Of a stretch of DNA of 64,000 nucleotides, positions 1 to 11,826 are shown in pieces (position 1 is the first letter of the stretch; every line of letters begins with the position of its first letter). The notes under the pieces were generated by a model. The model searched no databases. It worked only from the letters and a program-made list of their open reading frames with translations, and was not told the origin of the DNA. Both the position numbers and the translations under genes were made by a program. Where the stretch lies: contig CAJHNH020002424.1 of assembly GCA_905116865.2 (NCBI GenBank), positions 207,501-271,500 of the forward strand. The letters run 5' to 3'. Origin of the DNA: Candidula unifasciata (Eukaryota; Mollusca; Gastropoda; Stylommatophora; Geomitridae).

Positions 1-370
1 CACACCGCAAAAATAATCTAGTTTTATCTGATGTTTCTTAGTTTTCCACGCAGGCGGTGTCATTTAAATAATTATAGCCGAATATTTTTACATTCTTGTC
101 CTCTGAAGAAACGACAAGAAAACTAACAAGTTAGCGTCTTCGATTACCTGTAAGTTATAACTACCCCTGGCATCATGTGCTTCTCCCTGCCCCATGATTC
201 GCTTTCTTGCAAAAACACGCATTCGATCCGGCACGCCCCCCCCCCCCCCCCCCCCTTTTTTTTTCTACCCCCAGTTAACTCTTGCATTAACAGTTTAAAA
301 AAAAAACAATTGTAAAAGCATTTATGTTACTAATAACGATCTACTTTAAATCATTCTGTATTTGGGTTAA

Positions 371-600
371 TAAAAGTTAGTTGCGTATCCTTTACAGGAC
401 TTTGCAGAACCAACCCCAGCATTTATTAGCTGTTACAGTTTTTCTAGGGCAACTTTACGTTCAGTTTGCCGTTGCTCCTGGACGGTCAGCTCTCGGTACC
501 ACTGTCAAAACCAACGCAAGACGTATCGTCCACAGCTGGGATTGAAATCGGCACCCCCAGCATTATAAAGCATGTTTGCAACATTTAAGCTACAGGCTGG
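371..600 (-). mobile_element. SINE-1 copy, near full length
   Basis: Reverse-complement match, by eye, along the whole SINE-1 element: the AAAGGATACGCAACTAAC end at 371-390, the body phrase around CCAACGCAAG at 515, then the head, with an altered B box (GGGATTGAAATCG) near 537. Diverged relative to the copies at 23460 and 60882, so older. Confidence 0.75.
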
Positions 601-696
601 TACAGACAGGTACAATAAGTTAAGATAACACTGGAACAGAAGAACTTAGGATTATAATTTAGCTGTTGTGATTAGAAAAAAAAAAAAATGGCTAAT

Positions 697-699
697 ATC

Positions 700-793
<94 letters not shown>
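697..793. repeat. (AG)n microsatellite
   Basis: About 45 AG units. Confidence 0.95.
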
Positions 794-795
<2 letters not shown>

Positions 796-1384
796 GACCA
801 TGGTTTTATTTAACCACTGTCTCACTCAACAGCCGCTTCTTCGATATTTGCCTCCCCCTTTGAATTACTTCCCTTCGCAATTCTGATTCCAGACAAGAGT
901 CGGACGTACCACTGTTGAAATAATCGATAAAAAATTGTATTTAATGTACCCCTGTTGTATCTTTGTTGAAACTTGTTATTTTCGTCTCACGTCATTTTCA
1001 AAGGGGTTACATATAATTTGATCTTCCCCCGATGTAAAATTTTTTGTTTTGTTTTTGTGTGTTTATACGCTTATTTGAGCTAGATTTATGTAGAAGTCAA
1101 AGACTTAGATACAAGTTGGCATCAATTGTTGCTGCCTTGTTTAAGGTTGTCATTAGACTACGAGAGTTGAATTGCTTTTTTTTTTTTTTTTTTCTTTTTT
1201 TTTTTTTGAAACGTTTTCCAGCGATTGTTTAATCAAATTTGACTTCTTTAAATATATATAAACATGGTTGTTGTGAAAGTGAAATATGTTTTATGTGACG
1301 TCTCTGTTCTGTTAAAATCTTTGTCGCAAGTTTAGAACAACGTGTGCTTGGTGCGTGGTCGAGGGGTCATTGTAAGTTGTTAGC

Positions 1385-1475
1385 ACATCTGATTTCAGCG
1401 AACACCTAATTAGTCGTCTTGTACGACATGCTTGTTAGATGGCAGTGGTTTCCCTCTCCTTCACCGGGGCCCTAC
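1385..1475 (-). mobile_element. Element-3 fragment
   Basis: Contains CACCTAATTAGTCGTCTTGT then ACGACATGCTTGTT and a GGCAGTGG phrase shared with many other places in the window. Orientation is inferred from copies carrying a (GAA)n 3' tail. Confidence 0.5.
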
Positions 1476-1644
1476 AACCCACATTGATATATTGTGCAGT
1501 GATTGACCTCCGCGAAGCTGGATAAAAAATATGAAAGATGCATCGGCTCAAATTTGAAAACTAAATTTCGCTTTAACGGGCTTTGAACACCCTACCTTAG
1601 GGCCAGTACCTTTGTGCCCGCGTGGGAGCGTTTAGCCTCAACGG

Positions 1645-1904
1645 ATTCTTCTTCTTCTCATTCTTCTTCTTCCTCTTCTCCTCCTTCTTCTTCTTCTTCT
1701 TCTTCATCTTCTTTTTCTTCGTCTTATTCTTCTTTCTTCTTCTTTCTTCTACTTCTTCTTCTTCTTCTTCTCCTTTTTTCCTCCACTTCTTCTTCTTTCT
1801 TCTTCTTCTTCTTCTTCTTCTTCTTCTTCTTCTTCTTCTTCTTCTTCTTCTTCTTCTTCTTCTTCTTCTTCTTCTTCTTCTTCTTCTTCTTCTTCTTCTT
1901 CTTC
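1645..1904. repeat. (TTC)n microsatellite
   Basis: TTC on the + strand, impure in the first half and nearly pure in the second. Gives spurious Ser, Phe, Leu, Glu and Lys open frames. No retroelement end recognised beside it. Confidence 0.97.
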
Positions 1905-2025
1905 GACACTCTCTCTTTTACTACTTTGGAAAAACAAGTGTCCTCCTCTTGCTCTTCCAGCCTCGCGGACCATAGACACATTATACTCTAATGTTATCGC
2001 TCTGTCTTTTTCTTCGTCTACTCCT

Positions 2026-2190
2026 TAGCTCTGTGGCTGAGTCGATGCAAACGCTTCGTAATGCCGGGATACCGCGTTCGATTCCAGCTGCATCCATGCG
2101 CCTTGCGTTGGTTTCGACAGTGGTATCAAGAAAACCCCCACCCCCCCCCCCCTTTTTTTTTTAATTTTAAATTTTAAACCTTGTATGGCA
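2026..2190 (+). mobile_element. SINE-1 copy, truncated in its body
   Basis: Head and first half of the body match the 60882 copy (GCTCTGTGGCTGAGTCGATG, CGTTCGATTCCAG, CCTTGCGTTGGTTTCGACAG). After TATCAAGAAA it runs into a poly-C then poly-T tract and loses the second half. Confidence 0.7.
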
Positions 2191-2556
2191 TAGCTTCACA
2201 AGTGGATAATCCGTTTGATTTGCAATCTTATGAACAACATCGAACGAATGGTTGCGTTTCTTTTATTTGGTTGTTTCCCCTTGTAAGTCTGTCCTGTAAA
2301 ATATTAAACTTATTGTTATGCCAGAATTTGTGGCCAGGTCGTTAGTGTTGTAAATGTGTTGTATTGGTGGTATTTTTTTTTTTTTTGTGTGCTTTCTCTG
2401 ATCAAAGGGAATGATTTTCGTTTCTTTTTATAGGTCTTTGATGAGCATAGGCTCTTTCTTAAGTGGTGAAGCCAGGAGCATAGTCTTCCTGTTGTTTTCT
2501 GTCTTCAATAATTTCGTTATGCTTTTATACTAATGCTTCTGTTGCTGTTACTCAGT

Positions 2557-2570
2557 TGCTGCTGCTGCTG

Positions 2571-2617
<47 letters not shown>

Positions 2618-2629
2618 GTTGCTGCTGCT
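2557..2629. repeat. (CTG)n-(CTA)n-(CTG)n microsatellite
   Basis: CTG-flanked CTA core, directly before the 22-bp minisatellite. Confidence 0.9.
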
Positions 2630-2633
2630 GGTT

Positions 2634-3355
2634 TGGTAAGACAGTGGATCAAGTGCAATAAGACAATCGATCTTGTGTGGTAAGCAGTCGATCTTGTGTG
2701 GTAAGACAGTCGATCTTGTGCGGTAAGACAGTCGATCTGGTGCGGTAAGACAGTCGATCTTGTGCGGTAAGACAGTCGATCTTGTGTGGTAAGACAGTCG
2801 ATCTTGCGCGGTAAGACAGTCGATCTTGTGCGGTAAGACAGTCGATCTTGTGTGGTAAGACAGTCGATCTGGTGCGGTAAGTCAGTCGACCTGGAGTGGT
2901 AAGACAGTCGACCTTGTGCGGTAAGACAGTCGATCCGATGTGGTAAGACAGTCGATCTTGTGTGGTAAGACAGTCGATTTGGTGTGGTAAGACAGTCGAT
3001 CTTCTGTGGTAACACAGTCGATCTGATGTGGTAAGACAGTCGATCTGGTGTGGTAAGACAGTCGATCTGATGTGGTAAGACAGTCGATCTGGTGTGGTAA
3101 GACAGTCGATCTGGTGTGGTAAGACAGTCGATCTGATGTGGTAAGACAGTCGATCTGGTGTGGTAAGACAGTCGATCTGATGTGGTAAGACAGTCGATCT
3201 GGTGTGGTAAGACAGTCGATCTTCTGTGGTAAGACAGTCGATCTGGTGTGGTAAGACAGTCGATCTGATGTGGTAAGACAGTCGATCTGGTGCCGTAAGA
3301 CAGTCAATCTGGTGCCGTAAGACAGTCAATCCTGTGTGGTAAGACAGTCAATATA
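2634..3355. repeat. 22-bp minisatellite, about 32 copies
   Basis: Unit GGTAAGACAGTCGATCTGGT plus GT. Variants at the second half (TTGTGT, GGTGTG, GATGTG, TTCTGT) alternate along the array. It abuts (CTG/CTA)n at 2557-2629. Because the unit lacks stop codons on the minus strand, three frames stay open (up to 226 codons); this is not evidence of coding. Confidence 0.95.
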
Positions 3356-3359
3356 ATAC

Positions 3360-4217
3360 TAACCACGTCACCACTTAGTGTAGTTTAGCCACAGAACAAT
3401 GGTCCCTCCCCTTTTCCCAATATGCTGCAGTGAAGTATAAACCGGATGATTTATCTTTACCGATTTATGAATCTAGTTATTTATTAATCCGTTTATCATG
3501 TCCCTGATCCGTACTTTTTTTTAAAACTATATCTCTTCGTGTATTCAATCTACTTTATTGTATGTTCATCTAAGTAAGTATAATTGAACATTTTACGCAA
3601 TCGGATCAACTTGATTATCAACTTGAAGCCGCTGTGCTGAAACTCTCTAGTAAATTTCTATGGCTCCCGAAAGTAATCACAAAGAAAATAATAACAAAGG
3701 CGATCATTACTTAGCCCACGGCCGAATCGATACCCCATATGACCTTTAACCCTGGGTCGTACCGAGTATATGTCCCTGATTGGCGAGATCTTAGGTTGAA
3801 TTTTAACCCTCTGAAATCCTATTGATTGTAGGGCTCTTGTTTTTGTGTGTCTAATCGTATTAATGATATTCGGTGCTTCGTAACGGATTATGCTCAGCTG
3901 CTGTTATTTAATGCATCGATTTTCTTTCATCTGTTGGGTAAGCTGTTACTGCCATCACAACTACTACCACCACCACCACCGTCTATCACTAACCCCCTTA
4001 TTGTAATTGTGACTGTCGTTATTGCCAACAGCATCATCATCGTCGCCATCAGCATTATCGTCATCATGGACATTATCAGTCTCATCACTTTCGTTATTAT
4101 TATCACCCATATCATTATCGAACTTGCAGATTTGACATCCAGCTAATCAAGGAGCCACCAGTCAGGTGGAACTTCATGAATTTACAGTTTATTAATAGGT
4201 TAGAATTCACAGCCATT
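3360..4217. other. Unassigned AT-rich sequence
   Basis: No gene, splice-flanked frame or element recognised. Contains a loose ATC-rich stretch at 4025-4125 (CATCATCATCGTCGCCATCA). Confidence 0.5.
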
Positions 4218-4316
4218 GTTTTTTTTTTTTTTTTCTCCTTTTTTTTCTTCTTCTTCTTCTTCTTCTTCTTCTTCTTCTTCTTCTTCTTCTTCTTCTTCTT
4301 CTTCTTCTTCTTCTTC

Positions 4317-4348
<32 letters not shown>

Positions 4349-4618
4349 CTTCTTCTTCTTCTTCTTCTTCTTCTTCTTTTTCTTCTTCTTCTTTCTTCTT
4401 CTTCTTCTTCTTCTTCTTCTTCTTCTTCTTCTCTTCTTCTTCTTCTTCTTCTTCTTCTTCTTCTTCTTCTTCTTCTTCTTCTTCTTCTTCTTCTTCTTCT
4501 TCTTCTTCTTCTTCTTCTTCTTCTTCTTCTTCTTCTTTCTTCTTCTTCTTCTCTTCTTCTTCTTCTTCTTCTTCTTCTTCTTCTTCTTCTTCTTCTTCTT
4601 CTTCTTCTTCTTCTTCTT
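4218..4618. repeat. Poly-T then (TTC)n microsatellite
   Basis: A T-run at 4218-4244, then about 370 bp of nearly pure TTC on the + strand with a few TAC and CTT interruptions. Confidence 0.97.
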
Positions 4619-5124
4619 GCTTCTCTCCCTCAATGGAACACAAGTCTTCAACCAACTCAGGCTGTTGTTCTGCCCTTCGTTATTGCATACAGCTCACCCC
4701 GTGTTCTCCCCCTCTCTTTAACCTCGCTCTCTATGTCCATTTTCTATCTGTTTTTGTATGTCTTTATTTCCTTTGCCCTTGTGAGTTCCATTGCAAAGAC
4801 ATTCTGGTTAAATCGTTTTCATTTTTTAAACATGTGTCCTTTTCCAACGCCAGGATCTTTTCTTCACCTATTAGACTATTGGAACTTGTTTAGTTCTCTG
4901 CGAAAGCTCGGCATTAGTAATTCCTGTCTACTATTTCAATCCCTCTATTCAGCGCAGGAACCAGTTATTGAATGTTTGTAGCTTATTAGTAATTATTTTA
5001 GTTCTTCTTAGCATTCAGCAGCTGTCTACTCCGGTTCTGGTTGTTCGTCCCGCTTCTTTATCTTGCCCATGTTCCTAAACTTTGTTTGCACGTTTGTCTT
5101 TTATAGATGTGTCTTATGTGTATG

Positions 5125-5260
5125 CAGACTGTTGCTTCTTTGGTTTTCAGACAGATGCACTCCGACTTGGGAGGAGACAGCCCTGATTAGTCGCCAATTA
5201 CGACATGCTTGTTGGGGCGCAGCGGGTCTGTTTCTTCCCCTCTGCCCGTCCCCGACATCC
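5125..5260 (-). mobile_element. Element-3 fragment
   Basis: Matches the middle of the 28352 copy: GCAGACTGTTG, TTTTCAGACAGATGCACTCC, GATTAGTCGCC, TTACGACATGCTTGTTGGGG. Its (TTC)n end is absent. Confidence 0.6.
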
Positions 5261-5717
5261 ACACTGAGAAGCTATTTGTTAAAACCTTGTCCAACGTGAA
5301 ATGCGAAGGTTCTTTAACTAACTTCTGATGAGAGAGATTTATTGCATATTATTACTATTAACATTTTCCCCAATCCCCTCCCCGCTCGCGTCTTTGTTAC
5401 ACTGTCATTGTTCTTTTGTTTTCCTTTAACGTGAAGGTATGAATTACTCTTTGATTTCATTATCGAACAAAAACCGCTACGAGTAACTGTCTCTCGTGTC
5501 TTTGTGTTTTACTGGCCCGGTCTGGTTCTCTGGTCTTTGACGAATAAATTGTGATTACAGCTGCTATTACCGCTGTTTTTCAGAGATGGGGTAATTACTT
5601 GTCTCCCCTTATTTTGTTTGTTTAGTTGTCTCCCTTATCTGATTATCCGTATGCTATTTTTCTGTGTAGGAAGCACAGAGATGTATCCTTGCAGATTGAC
5701 ATCAGAAAATACTATTT
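5261..5717. other. Unassigned sequence
   Basis: Nothing recognised between the element-3 fragment and the long (TTC)n tract. Confidence 0.5.
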
Positions 5718-7022
5718 CTTCTTCTTCTTCATCTTCTTCTGCGTGCTTCTTATTCGCTTCTTTCTTCTTCTTCTTCTTCTCTTCTTCTGTCTTCTTCTTT
5801 TTTCTTCTTCTTCTTCTTCTTCTTCTTCATTCTTCTTCTTTCTTCTTCTTCTTCTCATTCTTCTTCTTCGTCTTGCTTTTCCTTCTTCTTCTTCTTCTTC
5901 TTCTTGTTCCTTCTTCTTCTTCTTCCTTCCATCTTCTTCTTCTTCTTCGTTCTCTTCTTCTTCGTCTTCTTCTTCGCTGTCTTTCTTCTTCTTCTTCATT
6001 TCTTCTTCTTCTTCCTTCTTCTTCTTCTTCTTCTTCGTCTTCTTACTTCTTCTCTCTGTCTTCTGTCTTCTTTCTTTATCTTCGTCTTCTTCTTCTTCTT
6101 CTTCTTCTTCTTCGTCTTCTTCTTCTGCTTCTTCTTCTCTTCGTCTTCTTCTTCTTCTTCTCTTCGTCTTCTTCTTCTTCTTCTTCTTCTTCTTCTTCTT
6201 CTTCTTCTGCTTTCTTCTTCTTCGGCTCTTCTTCTTCTTCCTCTCCTTCTTCTTCTTCTTCCTTCTTCTTCTTACTTCGTCTTCTTCTTCTTCGTTCTTC
6301 GTCCTTCTTCTTCTTCTTCTTCTTCTTCTTCTTCTTCTTCTTCTTCTTTCGTTCTTCTTCTTCTTACTTCTCTTCTTGCTTCTTCTTCTTCTTCTTCTTC
6401 TTCCTTCTTCTTTCGTGCGTCGGCTCCTTCTTCGTTTTCTCTTCTTGCTTCTTCCTTCTTCATTCTTCTTTTTCGTCTTCTTTCTTCTTCTTCTTTCTTC
6501 GTTCTTCTTCTTCTTTCTTCTTCTTCTTCGTCCTTCTTCTTCTTCTTCTTCTTCTTCTTCTTCTTCTTCTTCTTCCTTCTTCTTCTTCTTCTTCTTCTTC
6601 TTCTTCTTTCCTCTCCTTCTTCTTCGTTCTTCTTCTTCTTCTTCTTCTTCTACGTTCTGTCTTCTTCTTCTTCTTCTTCTTCTTCTTCTTCTGTCGTCTT
6701 CTTCTATCTTCTTTCTTTTCTTCGTCTTCTTCTTTCTTCGTCTTCTTCCCTTCCATCGTTCCTCTCTTCTTTCTTCTTCTTCCTTCTTTCTATCTTCTCT
6801 TCTTCCTTCTGTCTTCTTGCTTCTTCCTCTTCCTCTTCTCGTCTTTTCTTCTTGCTTCTTCTTGCCCCCAAAACACCCACTTCGTCTTCCTTCTCTTCTT
6901 CTTTCTCCTTCTTCTGCTTGTCCTTCTGCTTCTCTTTTTCCTTCTTCTTCTTCTTCTTCTTTTCTGCTTCTTCTTCCCCCCTTGCTCTTCTTCTTCTTCT
7001 TCTTCTTCTTCTTCTTCTCTTT
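5718..7022. repeat. 1.3-kb impure (TTC)n tract
   Basis: Longest TTC tract, on the + strand, much interrupted by GTC, TGC and CTC units. This suggests old age and repeated slippage. It ends exactly at the 3' end of the minus-strand non-LTR remnant at 7030. The 382-519 codon open frames over it are artefacts. Confidence 0.97.
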
Positions 7023-7029
7023 CCCTGTA

Positions 7030-7293
7030 TTATCTTTCAACGTCATATTTAGAAGAGACATCAGTGAGATCCTTGGTATGTGCTACTAAGGTGCTTGTAT
7101 TTACGGCCGTGACTTTGCTATTTACCCATCGCCTGCGTGGTCGACCTCTATATCTGCCCCCCATTAGTTCTAAGTGACAGGTCTCTTTGTAGTGCACTGC
7201 TGACTGTAGGCTGCTAATAGGGAAGCAAATCTGGCCTGCTTCAACCCCAGGGAAGAGAAGGCTGTATGGTACACGGGGAGATATCGCCTGCAC
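7030..7293 (-). pseudogene. Non-LTR retrotransposon C-terminal remnant
   Basis: The minus frame contains ELMGGRYRGRPRRRWVNS, the basic RGRPRRRW signature typical of the extreme C terminus of non-LTR reverse transcriptase proteins, and stops at about 7030. Immediately after the stop the minus strand enters (GAA)n, which is the 1.3-kb tract at 5718-7022. Upstream RT domains are absent: a 5'-truncated insertion. Confidence 0.6.
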
Positions 7294-7369
7294 GATAGCT
7301 TTTTTTATAAGGCTACCAGCTCCTCCTAGTACACATTTTCAGACAGAAGGATCGAAGAAGAAGACTTTC

Positions 7370-7515
7370 ATTGCTAGTCGGCGAGTGTGCTTGATGAATG
7401 CAGTTTCACAATTCCGACATACTACGGGTTTGAATTCAGCTGCAGACAGTTGGGTAGCAGACCGCTTAATGGTGATTCTATCAATAGTGTGAACGTGCCG
7501 TTGAGACTAGTCGTA
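7370..7515 (+). mobile_element. Dispersed repeat (element-6), copy 1
   Basis: A possible tRNA-like segment (CTAGTCGGCGAGTGTGC, GGGTTTGAATTCAGCTGC) followed by AGCAGACCGCTTAATGG, then TGATTCTATCAATAGTGTG. The second half matches 46553-46625 by eye. Confidence 0.4.
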
Positions 7516-7559
7516 GACTGGCAGCTGAACTTGATGTTTATTGGCAAACATAGAAACAT

Positions 7560-7780
7560 ATAAAGTAAAAGGACCCTTATCCCACACATTTAGGCGTATA
7601 GGGTATATTGGGCTAGACCTGTATTTTATAGAACAATCGACAATCGGTGGGTCATGTGGTCAACCTCACGCCGGCTGCCTTTATTTCCCAGACTTTACTT
7701 GCTACCTGTTTAAGGCTGGGTCGACCTGGGAGACAAGATCATATTTGGTTAAAAAGAAATTCCGACTGCTGGCGCATATA
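7560..7780 (-). mobile_element. SINE-2 copy
   Basis: Reverse orientation. The AGTAAAAGGACCC end, TTTAGGCGTATAGGG, the GTCATGTGGTCAACCTCACG core and GGCTGGGTCGACCTGGGAG all match the SINE-2 body. The tRNA-like head is lost into the AT/GT microsatellite at 7785. Confidence 0.72.
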
Positions 7781-7784
7781 TATA

Positions 7785-7840
7785 TATTACATATATATAT
7801 TATACTATATATATATGACGTATATATATGTGTGTGTGTG

Positions 7841-7909
<69 letters not shown>

Positions 7910-7967
7910 GCGTGGGTGGGTGTGTGTTTATGCGTGCGAGTGTGTGTGTCTGTGTGCGTGTGTATGT
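7785..7967. repeat. (AT)n and (GT)n microsatellites
   Basis: Alternating AT and GT blocks next to the SINE-2 end and before the SINE-1 copy at 7972. Confidence 0.93.
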
Positions 7968-7971
7968 GTCG

Positions 7972-8200
7972 GCGTCTGTCGTTAAGGCGTTGCGAACGCG
8001 CTTCGTAATGCCGGAGTTTTGGGTTCGGTCCCAGCTGCTGGACTCTCATCGGTTTCGACAGAGATATCGAGAAGCCTACCGTCCAGCAAGCAATGGCAAA
8101 CACCTGAACCTAAATTCGCCTAGAAAAAACCACAAACGGCCAAAACATGCTAAAGTTGGTTCTGCAGCGTCCTGTAAAAGACACGCAACTAAGTTGACAC
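7972..8200 (+). mobile_element. SINE-1 copy, diverged
   Basis: Follows a GT-rich microsatellite. The head retains CTTCGTAATGCCGG and GGGTTCGGTCCCAG; the body retains GTTTCGACAG, AGCAATGGCAAAC and GTTGGTTCTGCAGCGTCCTG. Many substitutions show it is an older copy. Confidence 0.7.
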
Positions 8201-8760
8201 ATATATGTGGCGACAGTAGGCACATATAGTTTCCCTAGATGTAAATAATTGCCATATGCATACCCTGGTGTCTTTTGGCATAGTGTCGAGTCCATAGGCT
8301 TAAATTAGCGGCCTGTGTCATATTTTCCTGAACACGGGCAAACAAAAGCCACTATGGGTGTATATTAATGACGTTTGGAGATTGTTGTTGTTTTGAACGG
8401 CTCATGTGTCGTCTTGTAGTATTCTTAACACAACCCTGCATTGTTGCAAAGAAGTCGAAACAGACGAAAGAAAGAAGACCAGAGACAAAAATGCGAGCAA
8501 TCACAGACACCCAGAGATAGACTAATAGACCAGCCAATAGAGTAATCCTCACCAAGATCATATTTCCACATTTGGCTCTATACAGCCTCATTTCTATTCA
8601 AAATCCACCCGTTCCTGTTACCCCGCCCCCACCCTCCCCCGTGCGGCCCCCCCCCCCCAACTTCCCTCACTTGACCTAGTTCTAGCAACCGACCCCTCCG
8701 ACATACCAGCTCTCCATCTTTGACTGTCAGCAACTTAATATGCCACGTTGATTCTGACCT
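8201..8760. other. Unassigned sequence
   Basis: No feature recognised; a poly-C run lies at 8646-8658. Confidence 0.5.
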
Positions 8761-8825
8761 CCCACACACACACAAATGCGGACATACACACACTCACGCA
8801 CGCGCGCGCGCATACGACTCACACC
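8760..8825. repeat. (CA)n/(CG)n alternating purine-pyrimidine tract
   Basis: CA and CG dinucleotides, capable in principle of Z-DNA. Confidence 0.8.
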
Positions 8826-8840
8826 CAGCCCGCCAACAAC

Positions 8841-8915
8841 ATGCAGTTTCCGATGCCTGTAGCTGCCCTGACTCCAGACTTGAGTGACCTCTCGCGACCC
8901 AGTTTCTTCCCCTGA
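8841..8915 (+). CDS. Very short exon-like open frame, unknown
   Basis: ATG to TGA, 24 codons, reading MQFPMPVAALTPDLSDLSRP and then SFFP. It sits just downstream of a CA/CG microsatellite and a possible CACCCAG acceptor at 8827. The amino acids look non-random and codons are GC-ending, but the block is too short to judge. It could be a small terminal exon or chance. Confidence 0.15.
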   Translation: MQFPMPVAALTPDLSDLSRPSFFP

Positions 8916-9077
8916 TCACCCTCCGAGTTGGCTGCGTCTCGGAGTCCGCTTTAAGTACTGGAACACCAGAAGTTGGTTATATGTCCCACTGTCTTGTGCT
9001 TCCTTCGCTCATTGATCACTGGCTGCTGTTGGGTCGTTGGGACGAGGGCGGCAGATGAGTAGAGTGGGAACATCTGT

Positions 9078-9556
<479 letters not shown>

Positions 9557-10189
9557 GCCTCTATCTTAATATATGTCTGTATGCCTTCCTAACCCCGTCT
9601 CATCTCTACCAACCTCACCAACATTACAAACACCAACCCCCACACAATACTGCAGGGTGCAAAGAGTATTGACGCAGTGGTGATGAAAATAGTCTGCGAA
9701 GTCGTAAAAGGAGATAGGGCCAGTTTTAATATTGATGACATAATCCAAATCTTGAGTCTGCCAGTTTTTTTTTTCTCCCCCTATTCCTCCCCTGTATCGA
9801 CCCGAGTTCGCGGAACGAGGGAGACTCGAGGTGCTTGGGTTCATGTGTGGCTTAATGAATCTGCTGTTTGACAATTCTGGGTACTGATGGCGGGAGATGC
9901 GTTCTCAAAGACGGACAAAAATTTGGGGAAGAGGGAGGGAGGATGTGGAGTGTGAGTGATTTAAGTGCTGCTGCCTGGTACTTGTTGCTCTTGGCTGAGG
10001 AGGAAGAGGGGAGGGGGTGTCCGTAGAGGACTTGAGTCGTCCATGGTAAATTACGATTCGGTGTGGAGGTTATGTTAATTTGTAGATGAAGGGTATCGCG
10101 GGGGGGCGACTGTTGCTTGGTTGGGGAGAGGGGCTCTGGTGTTATGTAGTTGATGGCTCTGGATGATGGAAAGCATTTGTTAGGTGTTA

Positions 10190-11315
10190 CAAGTGTGGAT
10201 CTGGATGGTGTCATGTGTCGGCGGGTGGGTCTTGGGTGTTCTCATTTGTTTGAGGGGTCGGTGGGTTGTGGTGGTATGCCATTTGTTTTGTAGAAAAGGT
10301 GGGTGGGTCTGGATGATTTTGTCATACAGAGTTGGTGAGTGTAGATGCTTTCATTTCTGGATATTGAGTGGATGGGTCATGGTGTTGTCATTTGTCCAGT
10401 TCAGGTTGGATGGGTCCTGGTGTTGTAATTTGTCTTGTCTCGTCTGGATGTGTCATTTGTCATATCTCAGCTGGATGTTATTTGTCTTTATTTCGCTGGA
10501 TGTTGTTATTTCTCTTGGCTGGATGTTCTCATTTGTCTTGTCTTGGCTTGATGTGTCATTTGTCATATCTTAGCTGGATGTTATTTGTCTTTATTTCGCT
10601 GAATGTTGTCATTTCTCTTGACTGGATGTTGTCATTTGTCTTGTCTTGGCTGGATGTTGTTATTTGTCTTGTCTTGACTGGATGTTGTCATTTGTCTTGT
10701 CTCGGCTGGATGTTGTCGTTTGTCTTATCTCGGCTGGATGTTGTCGTTTGTCTTATCTCGGCTGGATGTCATTTATCTTGTCTTGGCTGGATGTTGTCAT
10801 TTGTGTTGTCCTGATGCTGTCATTTGTCTTGTCTCTACTGGGTGCGTCATTTGTCATATCTCAGCTGGATGTTGTCATTTGTCTTGCCTCGGCTGGATGT
10901 TGTCGTTTGTCTTGTCTCGGCTGGACGTTGTCGTTTGTCTTGTCTCAGCTGGATGTTGTCGTTTGTCTTGTCTCGGCTGGATGTTGTCATTTCTCTTGAC
11001 TGGATGTTGTCATTTATCTTGTCTCGGCTGGATGTTGTCATTTGTCTTATCTCGGCTGGATGTTGTCATTTGTCTTATCTCGGCTGGATGTCATTTGTCT
11101 TGTCTTGGCTAGATGTTGTCATTTATATTGTCTTGGCTGGATGTTGACATTTGTCCTATCTCGGCTGGATGTCATTTGTCTTGTCTCGACTGGATGTCAT
11201 TTGTCTTATCTCGGCTGGATGTCATTTGTCTTGTCTCGGCTGGATGTCATTTGTCTTATCTCGGCTGGATGTCATTTATCTTGTCTTGGCTGGATGTTGT
11301 CATTGTCTTGTAGAA
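10190..11315. repeat. 28/25-bp minisatellite, about 40 copies
   Basis: Unit CTGGATGTTGTCATTTGTCT plus TGTCTCGG; a 25-bp form lacks TTG or GTT. Left end (10190-10440) is degenerate, the middle and right are homogeneous. Open frames of up to 148 codons are repeat translations. Confidence 0.94.
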
Positions 11316-11347
11316 TAAGGGTGTGTCGGCCTATAAGTTTTAATTGT

Positions 11348-11620
11348 TTATTTAATAGGCTGTGAGTGGATCGGATCTGATCGAGTGTCAGGTGGATGGT
11401 GGATCGGATCTGATCGAGTGTCAGGTGGATGGTGGATCGGATCTGATCGAGTGTCAGGTGGATGGTGGTTGGGATCATAATGTTGCCGGATGACCTCTAA
11501 CTTGAGGAGGAAGTGAATAATGGGTCGGATCTCGAAGATGCCACCTAGTATGGGGGTGGATCTGTGGCAGATACCGAGGACCGCGCAGATAGCAAAGAGG
11601 AATGCAGTCACTGCTGACAC
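11348..11620 (-). CDS. Exon-like open frame with in-frame 33-bp repeat, unknown
   Basis: A minus-strand frame of 90 codons. The first half is hydrophobic (TAFLFAICAVLGICH) and then helical-looking (HFLLKLEVIRQH), with many C-ending codons. The second half is the 33-bp tandem repeat read in frame as HHPPDTRSDPI three times. A weak acceptor (GTGTCAG) lies near 11614. Because 33 is a multiple of 3 the repeat cannot break the frame, which inflates its length. The plus strand here has a stop. It could be a real exon or chance. Confidence 0.18.
   Translation of the reverse strand: MSAVTAFLFAICAVLGICHRSTPILGGIFEIRPIIHFLLKLEVIRQHYDPNHHPPDTRSDPIHHPPDTRSDPIHHPPDTRSDPIHSQPIK
11356..11468. repeat. 33-bp minisatellite, 3 copies
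   Basis: Unit GTGGATCGGATCTGATCGAG plus TGTCAGGTGGATG, near-identical copies; period divisible by three. Confidence 0.92.
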
Positions 11621-11621
11621 A

Positions 11622-11629
11622 TATATAAA
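11622..11629 (+). promoter_or_regulatory. TATA-box-like motif
   Basis: TATATAAA about 200 bp upstream of the candidate start codon at 11827, with a GC-rich block between. AT-rich octamers are common here, so this is only positional support. Confidence 0.15.
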
Positions 11630-11689
11630 CTAGTGAATCCCTAACAACGTGGTAACGATTTTTTGGGGCGCCTGTTTGGGCGATATAGC

Positions 11690-11775
11690 TTCCTGGCGCG
11701 GAGGGAGCTGAAGCAGGAGGGGCGGTGAGGAGGGGGGGCGGCGGGAGGGTCCGCAGACAGACCCGGGCCTCGTGA
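11690..11775. other. GC-rich block, possible 5' UTR or CpG-rich leader
   Basis: Strikingly G-rich and GC-rich (many GGAGG, GGGCGG and CGG) against AT-rich surroundings, and directly upstream of the candidate exon at 11827. It may be an untranslated leader; it may also be only a G-rich minisatellite relic. Confidence 0.3.
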
Positions 11776-11826
11776 TGTTAATAATGCCGGAGGAACGGTT
11801 GAGTGCAGAGTGTGATTGTTTCTGTA

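Noticed and set aside
2634..3355. CRISPR-like regular spacing in the 22-bp, 42-bp and other arrays
   Set aside because: Units are contiguous with no unique spacers, and the genome is eukaryotic.
5618..7177. Very long open frames (up to 519 codons) rich in Ser, Phe and Leu, or Glu, Lys and Arg on the other strand
   Set aside because: They are translations of an impure TTC tract, which lacks stops in most frames. There are no splice sites, starts or domains.
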